DNA of 39,583 nucleotides from Acidobacteriaceae bacterium. GTDB taxonomy: Bacteria; Acidobacteriota; Terriglobia; Terriglobales; Acidobacteriaceae. The translations under genes and the position numbers were made by a program. A model generated the notes under the pieces. It did not search any database, was not told the DNA's origin, and saw only the letters and a program-made list of their open reading frames with translations. Numbering within the stretch: the stretch's first letter is position 1; each line of letters starts with the position of its first letter. The DNA lies in assembly GCA_030039035.1 (NCBI GenBank), contig JASHQQ010000210.1, positions 1-39,583 on the forward strand. Reading direction: 5' to 3'. Positions 24,398 to 32,905 of this stretch are shown in pieces.

Positions 24398-26074
24398 ATG
24401 TTTATGGCACCGGCGGCGAAGGTCGATTTTCTGGTCATGGGCGCGGGCGTCGCCGGACTTCGCGCCGCGGTGGAGCTGGCCGATCACGGCGACGTTCTGG
24501 TCGTCACCAAGGAATCGCTGGGCGAATCGAACACGCATTACGCACAGGGCGGCATCGCGGTCGCCATGGAGGGAGACGAGGACGTCGCCCTGCACCTCAA
24601 CGACACGGTCGCGGCGGGCGACGGGCTCGTCTACCGGCCGGCGGCGCAGGCGCTGGTGGCCGAAGGTCCGGAGCGCGTCGCGGAGCTCATCGAGTGGGGC
24701 GCGCGCTTCGATCGCGAGGGAGGACGCCTGCTGCGCACGCGCGAAGGCGCACACTCGCTGCCGCGCATTCTCCACGCCAACGGCGACGCGACCGGAGCCG
24801 AAATCAGCCGCTCGCTCGCTGCCTTTGCGCGCGCGCACAAGCGCATCCGTTTTGCCGAGTGGACGATGGTGACTGCGCTTGTGGCGTCCGAGGGAGGCGT
24901 CATCGGCGCGGATCTGCGCGATCGCCAGAACCGGATCGGGCGCATCGGCGCGCGCGCCGTGCTCGTCGCCGCCGGCGGCGCGGGCCAGGTCTACTCCGAC
25001 ACGACCAATCCTCCCGTCGCCACGGGAGACGGCATCGCGCTGGCTGCCGAAGCCGGCGCGGAGCTCGCCGACATGGAGTTCTACCAGTTCCATCCCACCG
25101 CGTTCTCGCTGCCCGGCGCGCCGCGGTTCCTGCTGAGCGAAGCGCTGCGCGGCGAGGGCGCGTATCTGCGCAACGACAAAAGCGAGCGGTTCATGGAGCG
25201 CTATCATCCGCTGCTCGAGCTGGCTCCGCGCGACGTGGTGGCCCGCGCCATCACGCGCGAAGGCGCGGGTTCCGGGCCGTCCGAAGCGCGGCCCGCCTGG
25301 CTCGACATGCGCCACGTGAAGGGCGTCGACCTGCATGCGCGCTTCCCCGGCATCTCGGCGTTCCTCGCGCGCTATGGCCTCGATCTCGCCCGCGATCCGA
25401 TTCCCGTGCGGCCGGCGGCGCACTATCTGATGGGCGGGATTCGCACGGATCCCGATGGCCGGTCGAGCGTGCGCGGTCTCTACGCGGCCGGCGAGGCGGC
25501 ATGCACGGGCGTCCACGGCGCCAATCGCCTGGCTTCGAATTCGCTGCTCGAGGGACTGGTCTTCGGCGCACGCGCGGCAAAGGCAATGATCGCCGACGAT
25601 CTTCCTCTGGAGGCAGCGAGCGGCGGCGGAGACGACCTGGCTCCGCGAGACGCCGGCGAAGAAGCCGAACTCGAATCGCGAGTCGCGAAGTTTCAGCGTT
25701 CCATGTGGGCCGATGCGGGATTGCTGCGGGAAGAGTCGACGCTGCGACTGGGGCTCACCGCGCAAGCAGAATTCGAAGCATACATCGGCCGGTTTTCGGC
25801 GCAAGGGAAAAACAGCCGCCGCCTCGTCGAAGCGCAGGCTATTTGCCGCGTCGCCCGCGCCATCCTCGTTTCGGCGCTTGCCCGCGACGAGAGCCGCGGC
25901 GCGCACTTCCGTAACGATTTTCCGCATCGCGACGACGAGCGTTTCCTGAAACACTCGGTGCTCGCCGGTGACGGGGCGATCGCCTTCGAAGCGTGGCCCG
26001 CAAAGCATACTCCGATGCAATGGAGCGAAAGCCGGGCACTTGCGCAAGGCGCGTCGCGGAGCGAAGCTTCCTGA
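24398..26074 (+). CDS. nadB: L-aspartate oxidase
   Basis: FAD enzyme converting L-aspartate to iminoaspartate, the first step of de novo NAD synthesis. 558 residues. The N-terminal FAD-binding motif is VMGAGVAGLRAAVELA (residues 13-28), followed by ESNTHYAQGGIAVAM (substrate/FAD contact region), GGAGQVYSDTTNPP, FYQFHPTAF, HYLMGGIRTD and the C-terminal FAD contact ACTGVHGANRLASNSLLEGLVFG. The succinate dehydrogenase-like C-terminal helical domain follows (QRSMWADAGLLREESTL). The ATG at 24398 and an ATG at 24404 are both possible starts. Partners nadA and nadC are not adjacent in this window. The upstream 340 bp is repeat DNA. Confidence 0.96.
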   Translation: MFMAPAAKVDFLVMGAGVAGLRAAVELADHGDVLVVTKESLGESNTHYAQGGIAVAMEGDEDVALHLNDTVAAGDGLVYRPAAQALVAEGPERVAELIEWGARFDREGGRLLRTREGAHSLPRILHANGDATGAEISRSLAAFARAHKRIRFAEWTMVTALVASEGGVIGADLRDRQNRIGRIGARAVLVAAGGAGQVYSDTTNPPVATGDGIALAAEAGAELADMEFYQFHPTAFSLPGAPRFLLSEALRGEGAYLRNDKSERFMERYHPLLELAPRDVVARAITREGAGSGPSEARPAWLDMRHVKGVDLHARFPGISAFLARYGLDLARDPIPVRPAAHYLMGGIRTDPDGRSSVRGLYAAGEAACTGVHGANRLASNSLLEGLVFGARAAKAMIADDLPLEAASGGGDDLAPRDAGEEAELESRVAKFQRSMWADAGLLREESTLRLGLTAQAEFEAYIGRFSAQGKNSRRLVEAQAICRVARAILVSALARDESRGAHFRNDFPHRDDERFLKHSVLAGDGAIAFEAWPAKHTPMQWSESRALAQGASRSEAS

Positions 26075-26162
26075 TTTCGGCGTCCTCGTGGGGCGGCGCG
26101 TCGCATTTCCCGGGCACTGCTCTTGTCCGATCCGGTGGCGCTCCGCCTGCAGATCGCCGCGC

Positions 26163-26720
26163 TCATGCCGCGCGGGCTTGTTGCTTCCATCGCTGCGCAT
26201 TCACGCCCATCGCCAGCAGCCACAGCATGGGCAGCACTTCGCCGAACAGGCCGGCCATGGTGTTGTACGGCGCGAGGCGGCCGGAAAGCGGCGGCGAAAG
26301 GTAGATCAGCCAGACAGCTCCGGCCATGGCCATGAACGCTCCCAGCACTCGCGGCAAAAATGCCGACCGGAAGATGAGCCAGCCGATCAGCAGGCAATAC
26401 AAGCCGTGAAAGAGCATGGCGATGTTCACATTGCCTGGATGCCATCGGAGCGCTTCGAGCGCGAGGCCGGCGAGATTCAAAAAGAGAGCCAGAAATGCGA
26501 GTCCTCTGCTGACGGGTTTGAAGATCGCATAGAGGAGCACCGTAACCACGGCATAGCACGCGACGGGAACGACGATGGCCACAATGACGTACCTCCCGGG
26601 AGCAAAGAACTCGCAAAAGACGGCGACGATCACGGCAAGAAAATAGAACGCGCCGGCGATTCGGGCCCACCGGCGCGGCGACGTCTCGTGAAGATGGGTC
26701 ACTTTTTCCTGAGTCGCCAT
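26163..26720 (-). CDS. DUF4386 family membrane protein (intact paralogue)
   Basis: A 185-residue integral membrane protein with about six hydrophobic segments, matching the DUF4386 family by pattern: RWARIAGAFYFLAVIVAV, YAIFKPVSRGLAFLALF, FHGLYCLLIGWLIFRSAFLP and the C-terminal LWLLAMGVNAQRWKQQ. Function unknown. I start at the ATG at 26720 because GAGGA lies about 5 nt upstream; the frame runs on to 26765 without family similarity. It lies downstream of a second, damaged paralogue (26840-27562) on the same strand, separated from that gene's original stop codon by 41 nt, so the pair was probably a tandem duplication within one operon. Confidence 0.85.
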   Translation of the reverse strand: MATQEKVTHLHETSPRRWARIAGAFYFLAVIVAVFCEFFAPGRYVIVAIVVPVACYAVVTVLLYAIFKPVSRGLAFLALFLNLAGLALEALRWHPGNVNIAMLFHGLYCLLIGWLIFRSAFLPRVLGAFMAMAGAVWLIYLSPPLSGRLAPYNTMAGLFGEVLPMLWLLAMGVNAQRWKQQARAA

Positions 26721-26761
26721 TTTGTCCTCCATTGCCTGAGCAATGAGGCTGGGCGGATCGA

Positions 26762-26829
26762 TCATCGTTCAACGGGCTCGGTCTGCTGCTTCCATTTATC
26801 GGAGTTCACTCCCATTGTCAGCAGCCATA
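26762..26829 (-). pseudogene. Detached C-terminal coding remnant of the upstream DUF4386 gene
   Basis: Read on the minus strand, this stretch codes WLLTMGVNSDKWKQQTEPVER followed by TGA (26764-26762). It corresponds to WLLAMGVNAQRWKQQ at the end of the intact paralogue. It is in frame with the 5' part of the gene once the 181-bp element at 26830-27010 and one copy of the TA duplication are removed, so it is the original C-terminus cut off by the insertion. Confidence 0.9.
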
Positions 26830-27010
26830 GAGCCTGTTATTAACTTTGCACCCGTAAACCCAATGGAATCATCGCGCTTTTTACGAGGCAACCGGAATTC
26901 AGAAGGAAACAGTAGATGCATTCCGCGTCACATCTCACGGGCAGTGCATTTTGCGCGGGCTTTGAGCACTCGGGCAACATGTGCTGTTCCTGAAGGTTAA
27001 TAACAGGCTC
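26830..27010. mobile_element. 181-bp MITE-like element inserted in a DUF4386 gene
   Basis: The ends are perfect 15-bp inverted repeats: GAGCCTGTTATTAAC (26830-26844) and GTTAATAACAGGCTC (26996-27010). It is flanked by TA on both sides (26828-26829 and 27011-27012), consistent with a TA target duplication. It encodes no transposase. Removing it restores the frame and conserved C-terminus of the host gene. Ends starting GAGCCTGTT with TA or TNA duplications recall IS5-family (IS427-type) elements, and TA duplications also occur in IS630/Tc1-type elements; the family assignment is inference. Confidence 0.9.
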
Positions 27011-27562
27011 TAGCGTCAGCACCCCCTCGCCGAGAGCCCCAGGCACGAGATTGTATGGCGACAGAGAAATGGCTAGATGCGAGGAAAAGAAAGTCAGCCA
27101 GCCCAAACCGGCTAACAGCATGAGCACTCCGAGAAATCCCGGCAGGTACGTCGATCTGAGAATCAGATATCCAATCAGCAGGCAATGAAAACCAAAGATG
27201 GCCACGCCGATCCGGTAGCCAGCATTGAAAGTCGCCGCAGAATGGACGCCATTGCGGAATGGCAGATCGCCGAAGTAGTTCAGCGAAACGGCGCTCATCC
27301 AAGCAACGTAGATCAACCTGATCGAGGCGGCAAGGAATGAGAGCGGCCGGTCGAGCGGCGTGAACAGATAGTAGAAAAGGAGCGCCACGGCGGTATCGCA
27401 GGCGAGGGTGATAATCATCCTCGCCGGGGTGGCCGTCGCTGCGCCGCTCGGCGCGGCGACGAAAATGATCAGGTAGCAGGCGCCGGCGACTCTGGCCCAG
27501 AGCCGTGGCGAAATCGAGCAAGTCCGGGTCGGAATCCGGGTGTTCGTTGCACTGAAGTTCAT
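26840..27562 (-). pseudogene. DUF4386 membrane protein gene with C-terminus replaced by insertion
   Basis: The frame encodes 240 residues. The first about 182 are a DUF4386 membrane protein with six likely helices (LWARVAGACYLIIFVAAP, FYYLFTPLDRPLSFLAA, FGFHCLLIGYLILRSTYLPG, VLMLLAGLGWLTFFSSHLA). After YNLVPGALGEGVLTL the paralogue would continue WLLxMGVN; here the sequence changes to EPVINLQEQHML, encoded by the 181-bp element, and ends at a TAA inside the element's inverted repeat. The host lost about 21 native residues and gained about 58 foreign ones. It may be inactive, or still fold because the lost part is only the last half-helix and tail. The start is the ATG at 27562. Confidence 0.85.
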
Positions 27563-27750
27563 GCCGACTCGCTCTTTGGGAAGTTTTGCGGCTGCTCTTC
27601 GCCCATGGTCGGGCCGAGTCCATTGCCGAAACAGTCAGAGGGCTTCATTGGATTTCGCTTTGCCGTCAAGAGATACGAGCGGTTGAACAGAGGAGTTCCA
27701 TCTTCCCGGGCGATAGCCGACGGCTTCGATCCGCCGGATTGCCTTTGCGC

Positions 27751-29364
27751 CTAGTTCGGCAGGCTGAATGCGTACAGGCTGTCGCCGGCGCCGAAGACGA
27801 TGTACTGCTTTCCATCGAGCATGCAGGTGACGATGCCGCCCGATTCCGTGGCGCCCAGTTCACTGTGCCAGAGGATATCGCCTTTGGCGGCGCTGTAGAC
27901 GATCAGGTTCTTCTGGTCGTCGCCGGTGAAGACAAGATCGCTCGCCGTCGCAAGGATGCTCGGGCCCACGGTCGTCGGCGCGTTGTTCAGGCTGGGATAC
28001 TCGTGCTTCCAGACGACGTTGCCGGTGAGCGGATCGATGGCCTGGAGCACGCGCTGCGTGCGGCCGATGCTCATGCCGGTGCCGCCGTAGCCGGAGGGTT
28101 TTTCGCTGTCGTCGGTGAGATAGTAGATCGCCTTGCCTTCGACGGAGTTCACGTAAACCAGCCCGGTGTGCGGATTGTAGGCCGGGGCCGGCCAATTCGA
28201 CGCATTCACAATGTTGATCGATCCGCCCACCGATGGGTCCTTGTCGGGAATTGGAACCGGCTCGCCCTGTGGCGAAAGGCCCGAGGCCCAGTCCAGCGGC
28301 ACGTAGGGTTTTACCACGAGATGTTCGCCGGTCACGCGGTCGAGCGTGACAAAGAAGCCGTTGCGCGCGGCCTGCGCCAGCAGCTTGCGGGGCTTGCCGC
28401 CGATCGTGGCATCGAAGAGGATGGGCGCGGTCGTGTTGTCGAAGTCGTGCGTGTCGTGCGGCGAGACCTGGAAGTACCACCTGAGCTTTCCCGTGTCCAG
28501 ATCGAGCGCGACGATCGACTCTGTCCACAGGTTGGCTCCAGGGCGTCCCTGACCGGCAAAGACCGGGTTGGTGTTGCCGGTGGGCCAGTACAAAAGATTG
28601 AGCCCGGGATCGAAGGTGCCCGGCATCCACGTCATGCCGCCGCCGTGATCGGCGGCCGTTTCATTCGGCCAGGTCTTCAAGGCCGGATCGCCCGCGCGCG
28701 GCGTCGACCACCAGGTCCATTGAAGATCGCCGTTCGCCGGATCGAACGAATCGAGAAAGCCGGGCATGTCCATGGCGTCGCCACCGACGCCGACGATGAC
28801 GTGGTCCTTGACGATCAGCGGCGCCGAAGTGGAGAAGTACTGCTTGCGCGCGTCGGCATAATTCCTGCGCCACAGCTCGCGCCCGGTATTCGCGTCGAGC
28901 GCGATGAGCCAGTTGTCGGGCGTGAGGAAGAATACCGTCGATTTCCAGATGCCGACGCCGCGCTGGCCCACGAGATGCCCGCCGTGGTCGACCCAGTCAT
29001 AGTGCCACAGCTCGCGCCCCGTGCGCGCATCGAGCGCCCACACATGGTCGGGAATCGTGATGAAAAGCACGCCGCCGACCATGAGCGGCGTGCACTTGAT
29101 GACGGGAACCGGCGCGCCGCGCTGCGCGCCGACGGCAGCGATCCGGAAAACCCATTGCCGCGCGAGCCGGCCGACGTTGCCCGGGCCGATCTGCGTGAGC
29201 GTGCTATACCGCTCGCCGCTGTAGTCGCCGTTGAAGGTGGGCCAGCTTGCGACGGGCGTCTTCCCGATCGCGTCCGGGTCGAGCCAGACGTGCGGCGCCT
29301 GGGACCACACCGCGGCTGTCACCGCCGCCACGATCGCCGCGCAGAGTGCGCCCGCCGGCCTCAT
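27751..29364 (-). CDS. PQQ-dehydrogenase-like quinoprotein, catalytic Asp replaced
   Basis: A 537-residue secreted eight-bladed beta-propeller related to PQQ-dependent alcohol dehydrogenases. Signal peptide about 1-22. Family features: WPTFNGDYSGERYSTLTQI, CTPLMVGGVLFIT, ALDARTGRELW, LIALDANTGRELW, GMTWMPGTFDPGLNLLYWPTGN (propeller tryptophan docking), and SIVALDLDTGKLRW. In active methanol/ethanol dehydrogenases a vicinal Cys-Cys precedes VxRGVAxW and a catalytic Asp sits in RPGDN; here the first is GHLVGQRGVGIW, with no cysteines, and the second is RPGAN with Ala277. It overlaps the cytochrome gene by 4 nt (ATGA). It may bind a different ligand, or no PQQ, as proposed for acidobacterial 'empty' quinoproteins. 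Confidence 0.88.
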   Translation of the reverse strand: MRPAGALCAAIVAAVTAAVWSQAPHVWLDPDAIGKTPVASWPTFNGDYSGERYSTLTQIGPGNVGRLARQWVFRIAAVGAQRGAPVPVIKCTPLMVGGVLFITIPDHVWALDARTGRELWHYDWVDHGGHLVGQRGVGIWKSTVFFLTPDNWLIALDANTGRELWRRNYADARKQYFSTSAPLIVKDHVIVGVGGDAMDMPGFLDSFDPANGDLQWTWWSTPRAGDPALKTWPNETAADHGGGMTWMPGTFDPGLNLLYWPTGNTNPVFAGQGRPGANLWTESIVALDLDTGKLRWYFQVSPHDTHDFDNTTAPILFDATIGGKPRKLLAQAARNGFFVTLDRVTGEHLVVKPYVPLDWASGLSPQGEPVPIPDKDPSVGGSINIVNASNWPAPAYNPHTGLVYVNSVEGKAIYYLTDDSEKPSGYGGTGMSIGRTQRVLQAIDPLTGNVVWKHEYPSLNNAPTTVGPSILATASDLVFTGDDQKNLIVYSAAKGDILWHSELGATESGGIVTCMLDGKQYIVFGAGDSLYAFSLPN

Positions 29365-30299
29365 TTCAGCGTGTCCAGATAAGCCGTTACGTTGTGCATC
29401 CCGTCATTGGTCAGAGTCAGGATCATCTGCTGGTGCGCGGCCAGCGGATCGTTCATCCTTACATCGACACCAGGTTCGCGATCGATGACATGCGTCTGAC
29501 CTGCACCGTCGACCAGCGTGATGCGGAAGTCGCTCACCTGCGTGACGCGGCCGGCGATTGTGGGGCCGTCCGCCGTCTTCACCGCAGCGGTGACCGCGAG
29601 CCGTTCGTCGCCGCTGCGAGAGGGCCAGATCCAGGCGCGCTGGAGTTGGTCGGGCGAGCGGAATTTGGCCGCGATGTGCGCGAAGGTCTCCGCGGTGTGG
29701 CACGACATGCAGTGAGCCACGACGTATTCCTGTCCCTTCGCGGCATTTCCCACCAGGATATTGAGCACGCGGTAGGCACCGCGGTTGGCGACCTCCTCGA
29801 CCTGCAGATGCAGAAACTCGGCGATGTCCCTGAGTTCCTCGTCCGGCATGGTGGCAAAGGCCGGCATTCCCTTGTCGGGCCTTCCTTTCCTGAGGAAAGG
29901 CAGCAGATGCTCGCCGTGATCGTCGCCGAGCACCTCGTCCGAGGTGATCAGGCCGGGGCCGGTCGCGCCGCGCGCCTGCGGGCCGTGGCAAAAGGCGCAA
30001 TTGCCCTGATAGACGGGCGCTCCGCGCGCCGCGGCGGCCTTGTCGGGCACTGCGCCCAGGCCGAGGAACTGGCGCGTGGCCGCGGCCCGCTGTTCGGGTG
30101 TCATATTCTGGTATTGCCGGACGCCATCCTCGCCGGCGTTTTGCGTCTGCTGCCCGATCGAAGCAGCCGCGAGAGCGACGATGCCGCCGGCGAGCAGGCA
30201 GCCGGGAACGCGAAGCAATCCTGGTCCGCGCCATCTGCGTCGCGAGCAGGGAATCGAACGATCGTTCCGAACACGCTCCTGCACTGCAAGTTTCTCCAT
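29361..30299 (-). CDS. Di-heme c-type cytochrome
   Basis: Periplasmic electron-transfer protein, 312 residues, with two haem-binding sites: CAFCH (Cys101-His105) and CMSCH (Cys197-His201). The probable axial Met of the first haem is in KGMPAFATMPDEEL. A signal or anchor segment lies near residues 27-48 (GLLRVPGCLLAGGIVALAAAS). The C-terminal region (VTAAVKTADGPTIAGRVTQVSDFRITLVDGAGQ, given in parts in the sequence) resembles a small beta-domain seen after cytochromes paired with quinoproteins. The stop codon overlaps the start of the quinoprotein gene (ATGA), so the pair is translationally coupled and probably works together. The start at 30299 lacks a strong ribosome-binding site. Confidence 0.88.
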   Translation of the reverse strand: MEKLAVQERVRNDRSIPCSRRRWRGPGLLRVPGCLLAGGIVALAAASIGQQTQNAGEDGVRQYQNMTPEQRAAATRQFLGLGAVPDKAAAARGAPVYQGNCAFCHGPQARGATGPGLITSDEVLGDDHGEHLLPFLRKGRPDKGMPAFATMPDEELRDIAEFLHLQVEEVANRGAYRVLNILVGNAAKGQEYVVAHCMSCHTAETFAHIAAKFRSPDQLQRAWIWPSRSGDERLAVTAAVKTADGPTIAGRVTQVSDFRITLVDGAGQTHVIDREPGVDVRMNDPLAAHQQMILTLTNDGMHNVTAYLDTLK

Positions 30300-30403
30300 C
30301 CGGGTACACTCGCATCCTGTATATCAGAATCTCCACGCGCCCTTTCGAAGGCGAGGCGCGACGGGCGGCCGACACAAGCGGCTCGCATCCGCTTTGGCAT
30401 AGA

Positions 30404-32203
30404 ATGGCTTCGTTGGCTTCCCCGATGCGACGGCGACTGTCCAAGTGCTGCATAGTGTTCTGCTCTTTGATCGCAAGCGGGCTGCTGTTTTCCCAGGAGC
30501 CGTCGGGCACGCTGCGGCAGGCCGATGGCGATTTCCGCGCCGGCGTGGACGCGCTCAACCGCAACGACCTGAAGACCGCGCAGGAGAAGTTCGAATCCGT
30601 GGTCCGGCTGGAACCGGGAATCGAGCAGGGCCATGGGGCTCTGGGAGCGGTACTTGTCCGCGAGGGCCAATGGGCCGCAGGCATCCGGGAGCTGGAGAAA
30701 GCCCTGGCGATCACGCCGGCCGACGACGCGGCGCAGCTCAACCTGGCGCTGGCCTACGCGGAGACCGGGGCTCACGCCAGGGCGGTTACGCTGTTCGCCA
30801 GGGCCGAGGCTGAAGCCAGGGCGCGAAGCTCGCAACTGCCTGCGCAAACGCTGGTGCTTTACGCCCAATCGCTGGCGGCCACCGGTCACATCGACACCGC
30901 GATTGCGCACATGAAAGAGGCCGCCGCGCAAACCGGCGAAACCGCGCAAATGCACGACGACCTCGGATCGCTCTACGCGCAGCGGCGGGATTGGCCTCAC
31001 GCCGAAGAGGAGTTCGGCCAGGCGCTGCGCATGGAGCCGAGCCTTGCCCCGGCGCATCTGCACCTTGGCTTTGTGCTGCAGGCCGAGCAGAAGGGCGACC
31101 CGGTTGCGGAATGGACCGTGGCCTGCACACTGGCGCCGAACGAGGCTCAGATCCTGTTGCCGGCGGGCAAGGCGCTGGCCGATGCCGGGCAGGACGAAAA
31201 GGCCGCGCCCGTCCTGGAACGGGCCGTGCGCCTGGAGCCCGGCTCGAGCGCGGCGGCCTACGCGCTGGCCCTGGTGTACCAGCGCACGGATCGCGTGGTG
31301 GAGGCCACGGAACTGCTGAAGAAGGTTGTGCAGGCGGAGCCCAGGAACGCCGACGCGCTCATCAACCTCGGCCTGGGTTTGAGCCAGCTCCATCGGGCGC
31401 AGGAGGCGCTGCCCTATTTGCAGCGGGCGATCGCACTCGATCCCACAAGCCTGACGGCGCACCAGGATCTGGCGGCGGCGTATCTCCAGGTCGACCAGGT
31501 CGCCAACGCGGTCATGGAGCTTCGCGCCGCGCTCAAGCTGGCGCCCGACTCGCCCAAGGTGCACTACGACCTGGGAGTGGCGTACAAGCTGCAGGACGAT
31601 GCGGCCGAGGCCATTCCGCAACTGGAGGCAGCCGAGAAGCTCGATCCTTCCGGATATGAGGCGCCGTATGTGCTGGGCCTGCTGTACAACCAGGTGGCCC
31701 GATACGATGAGTCCGCGCAGCAACTGGAAAACTCGCTCAGGCTGCACAGCCGGAACGGCGATGGCTGGTCGACGCTGGGAAACGTCTACCTGAAGCTGAA
31801 CAAGCTGCCCGAGGCGGCTTCCGCGCTGCGCAAAGCCATCCAGCAACTTCCCGCCCAGTCCGACCCGCACCTGTTGCTGGCCAATGTTCTGATCCAGCAG
31901 GGCCATACCGCCGAAGCCGCCCAGGAGCGCAAGACCGCTGCCGATCTGATGCGCGCGCACATGAACCTGCAGCGCGCCCAGGTGGCGACCAACTCCGGCA
32001 AGTCGCTGCTGGGCGAGGGCAAGGTCGACGATGCCATCGTCGAGTTTCGCAACGCCCTCGGCTTCGACGCGAAGTATGCCGAAGCCCACCTGGAGCTGGC
32101 GAAGGCGCTGGACAGACAGGGCAAGACGAAGGAGGCGGAAGCGGAGCGCGCGCAGGCCAGGGCTCTGGAAGCCGAAGGTGGCGATCCGGCGTCCGCGCCC
32201 TGA
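30404..32203 (+). CDS. TPR-repeat exported protein, 599 aa
   Basis: A protein made almost entirely of tetratricopeptide repeats, at least ten, from about residue 40 to the end. Clear examples are AQLNLALAYAETGAHARAVTL, ADALINLGLGLSQLHRAQEA, VHYDLGVAYKLQDDAAEAIP and AEAHLELAKALDRQGKTKEA. A signal peptide precedes (CCIVFCSLIASGLLFSQ, about 15-31). The ATG at 30404 or the ATG at 30425 are possible starts; both give the same mature protein. TPR proteins serve as interaction scaffolds. The gene is divergent from the cytochrome/quinoprotein pair with 104 bp between start codons, so they may share regulatory DNA, but nothing shows a physical partnership. Confidence 0.88.
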   Translation: MASLASPMRRRLSKCCIVFCSLIASGLLFSQEPSGTLRQADGDFRAGVDALNRNDLKTAQEKFESVVRLEPGIEQGHGALGAVLVREGQWAAGIRELEKALAITPADDAAQLNLALAYAETGAHARAVTLFARAEAEARARSSQLPAQTLVLYAQSLAATGHIDTAIAHMKEAAAQTGETAQMHDDLGSLYAQRRDWPHAEEEFGQALRMEPSLAPAHLHLGFVLQAEQKGDPVAEWTVACTLAPNEAQILLPAGKALADAGQDEKAAPVLERAVRLEPGSSAAAYALALVYQRTDRVVEATELLKKVVQAEPRNADALINLGLGLSQLHRAQEALPYLQRAIALDPTSLTAHQDLAAAYLQVDQVANAVMELRAALKLAPDSPKVHYDLGVAYKLQDDAAEAIPQLEAAEKLDPSGYEAPYVLGLLYNQVARYDESAQQLENSLRLHSRNGDGWSTLGNVYLKLNKLPEAASALRKAIQQLPAQSDPHLLLANVLIQQGHTAEAAQERKTAADLMRAHMNLQRAQVATNSGKSLLGEGKVDDAIVEFRNALGFDAKYAEAHLELAKALDRQGKTKEAEAERAQARALEAEGGDPASAP

Positions 32204-32255
32204 GGCGTGGCCTGGACCGTTTCAGGAGGCAGCGTCTCCTCTTTTGCGCTGCTCA

Positions 32256-32320
32256 AGGTCGCCACTCCCTGTTGGTCGCGTCGACTTCGCGATTCCTGCT
32301 TCGGATAGAGAATTTCCTGA
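32256..32320. repeat. GTCGCC-type dispersed repeat, copy C
   Basis: Starts AGGTCGCCACTCCCTGTTGG and continues TCGCGTCGACTTCGCGATTC and CTTCGGATAGAG. Closest to copy B (15029-15085) in the core and to copy A (13019-13085) in the CTTCGGATAGAG tail. It lies in the 297-bp gap between the TPR gene and the Spy-like gene; the rest of that gap has no supported gene. Confidence 0.75.
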
Positions 32321-32500
32321 AGCGGCGTGCGGCGCTTTGACAAACGGCGCGAGGTTTCCGGCGCACGGCAAAATTCTCCCGTACCCCTCATCAAAATGAG
32401 TCTCCTGCCGTCTATTCGAACGATGGGCGCCGGGCGCATGGCGGCCCATGCGAGCAAGTTTCGATCGCCACTGCGTCAGAACCACCGGAGGATCAAGAGA

Positions 32501-32905
32501 ATGCGAAGCACTCTGTTAGCGCTCACCCTGAGCGGCATGCTTGCATCGGGCGCCTGCGCCTATGCGCAGGACCAGGACAATTCACCCCCACCGCAAGGCC
32601 AGTGGGGCCAGGGGCCGCATCGGATGGACCCCGATCGCCAACTTCAACGCCTCACCCATGAGCTCAGTCTCAGCTCCGATCAGCAATCGCAGATCAAGCC
32701 GTTGCTCGTGGACCAGCAGCAAAAGATGCAGGCTCTCTTCCAGGATCAGTCCCTTGCCCAGGAAGACCGCCGCGCCAAGGCCAAATCGATTCGCGACGAC
32801 ACGCACAGCAAGATTGAAGCCCTGCTCACCGACGAACAGAAACCGAAGTACGAGGCCATGGAGCAAAGAATGAATCGTGGCCCCGGCGGACCGCCGCCGC
32901 AGTAA
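32501..32905 (+). CDS. Spy/CpxP-like periplasmic protein (LTxxQ-type)
   Basis: A small exported helical protein, 134 residues. Signal peptide MRSTLLALTLSGMLASGACAYAQ. The mature N-terminus is Gln/Pro/Gly-rich; the body has the Spy/CpxP pattern: RLTHELSLSSDQQSQIKPLL, then a helix with charged residues, then IEALLTDEQKPKYEAMEQR, with paired L-T/S-x-x-Q motifs. E. coli Spy is a periplasmic chaperone and CpxP an envelope-stress regulator. The ATG at 32501 has GGAGGA with about a 9-nt spacer; the open frame upstream has no signal peptide. There are no two-component genes nearby. The C-terminal MNRGPGGPPPQ tail is low-complexity. Confidence 0.82.
   Translation: MRSTLLALTLSGMLASGACAYAQDQDNSPPPQGQWGQGPHRMDPDRQLQRLTHELSLSSDQQSQIKPLLVDQQQKMQALFQDQSLAQEDRRAKAKSIRDDTHSKIEALLTDEQKPKYEAMEQRMNRGPGGPPPQ

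Noticed and set aside
23852..26200. Long minus-strand frame opposite nadB
   Set aside because: It covers repeat DNA and the shadow of nadB; no recognisable domain.
27586..29382. Plus-strand frame of about 600 codons opposite the quinoprotein gene
   Set aside because: Arg/Val/Asp-rich shadow frame with no motif; the minus-strand quinoprotein has clear propeller repeats.
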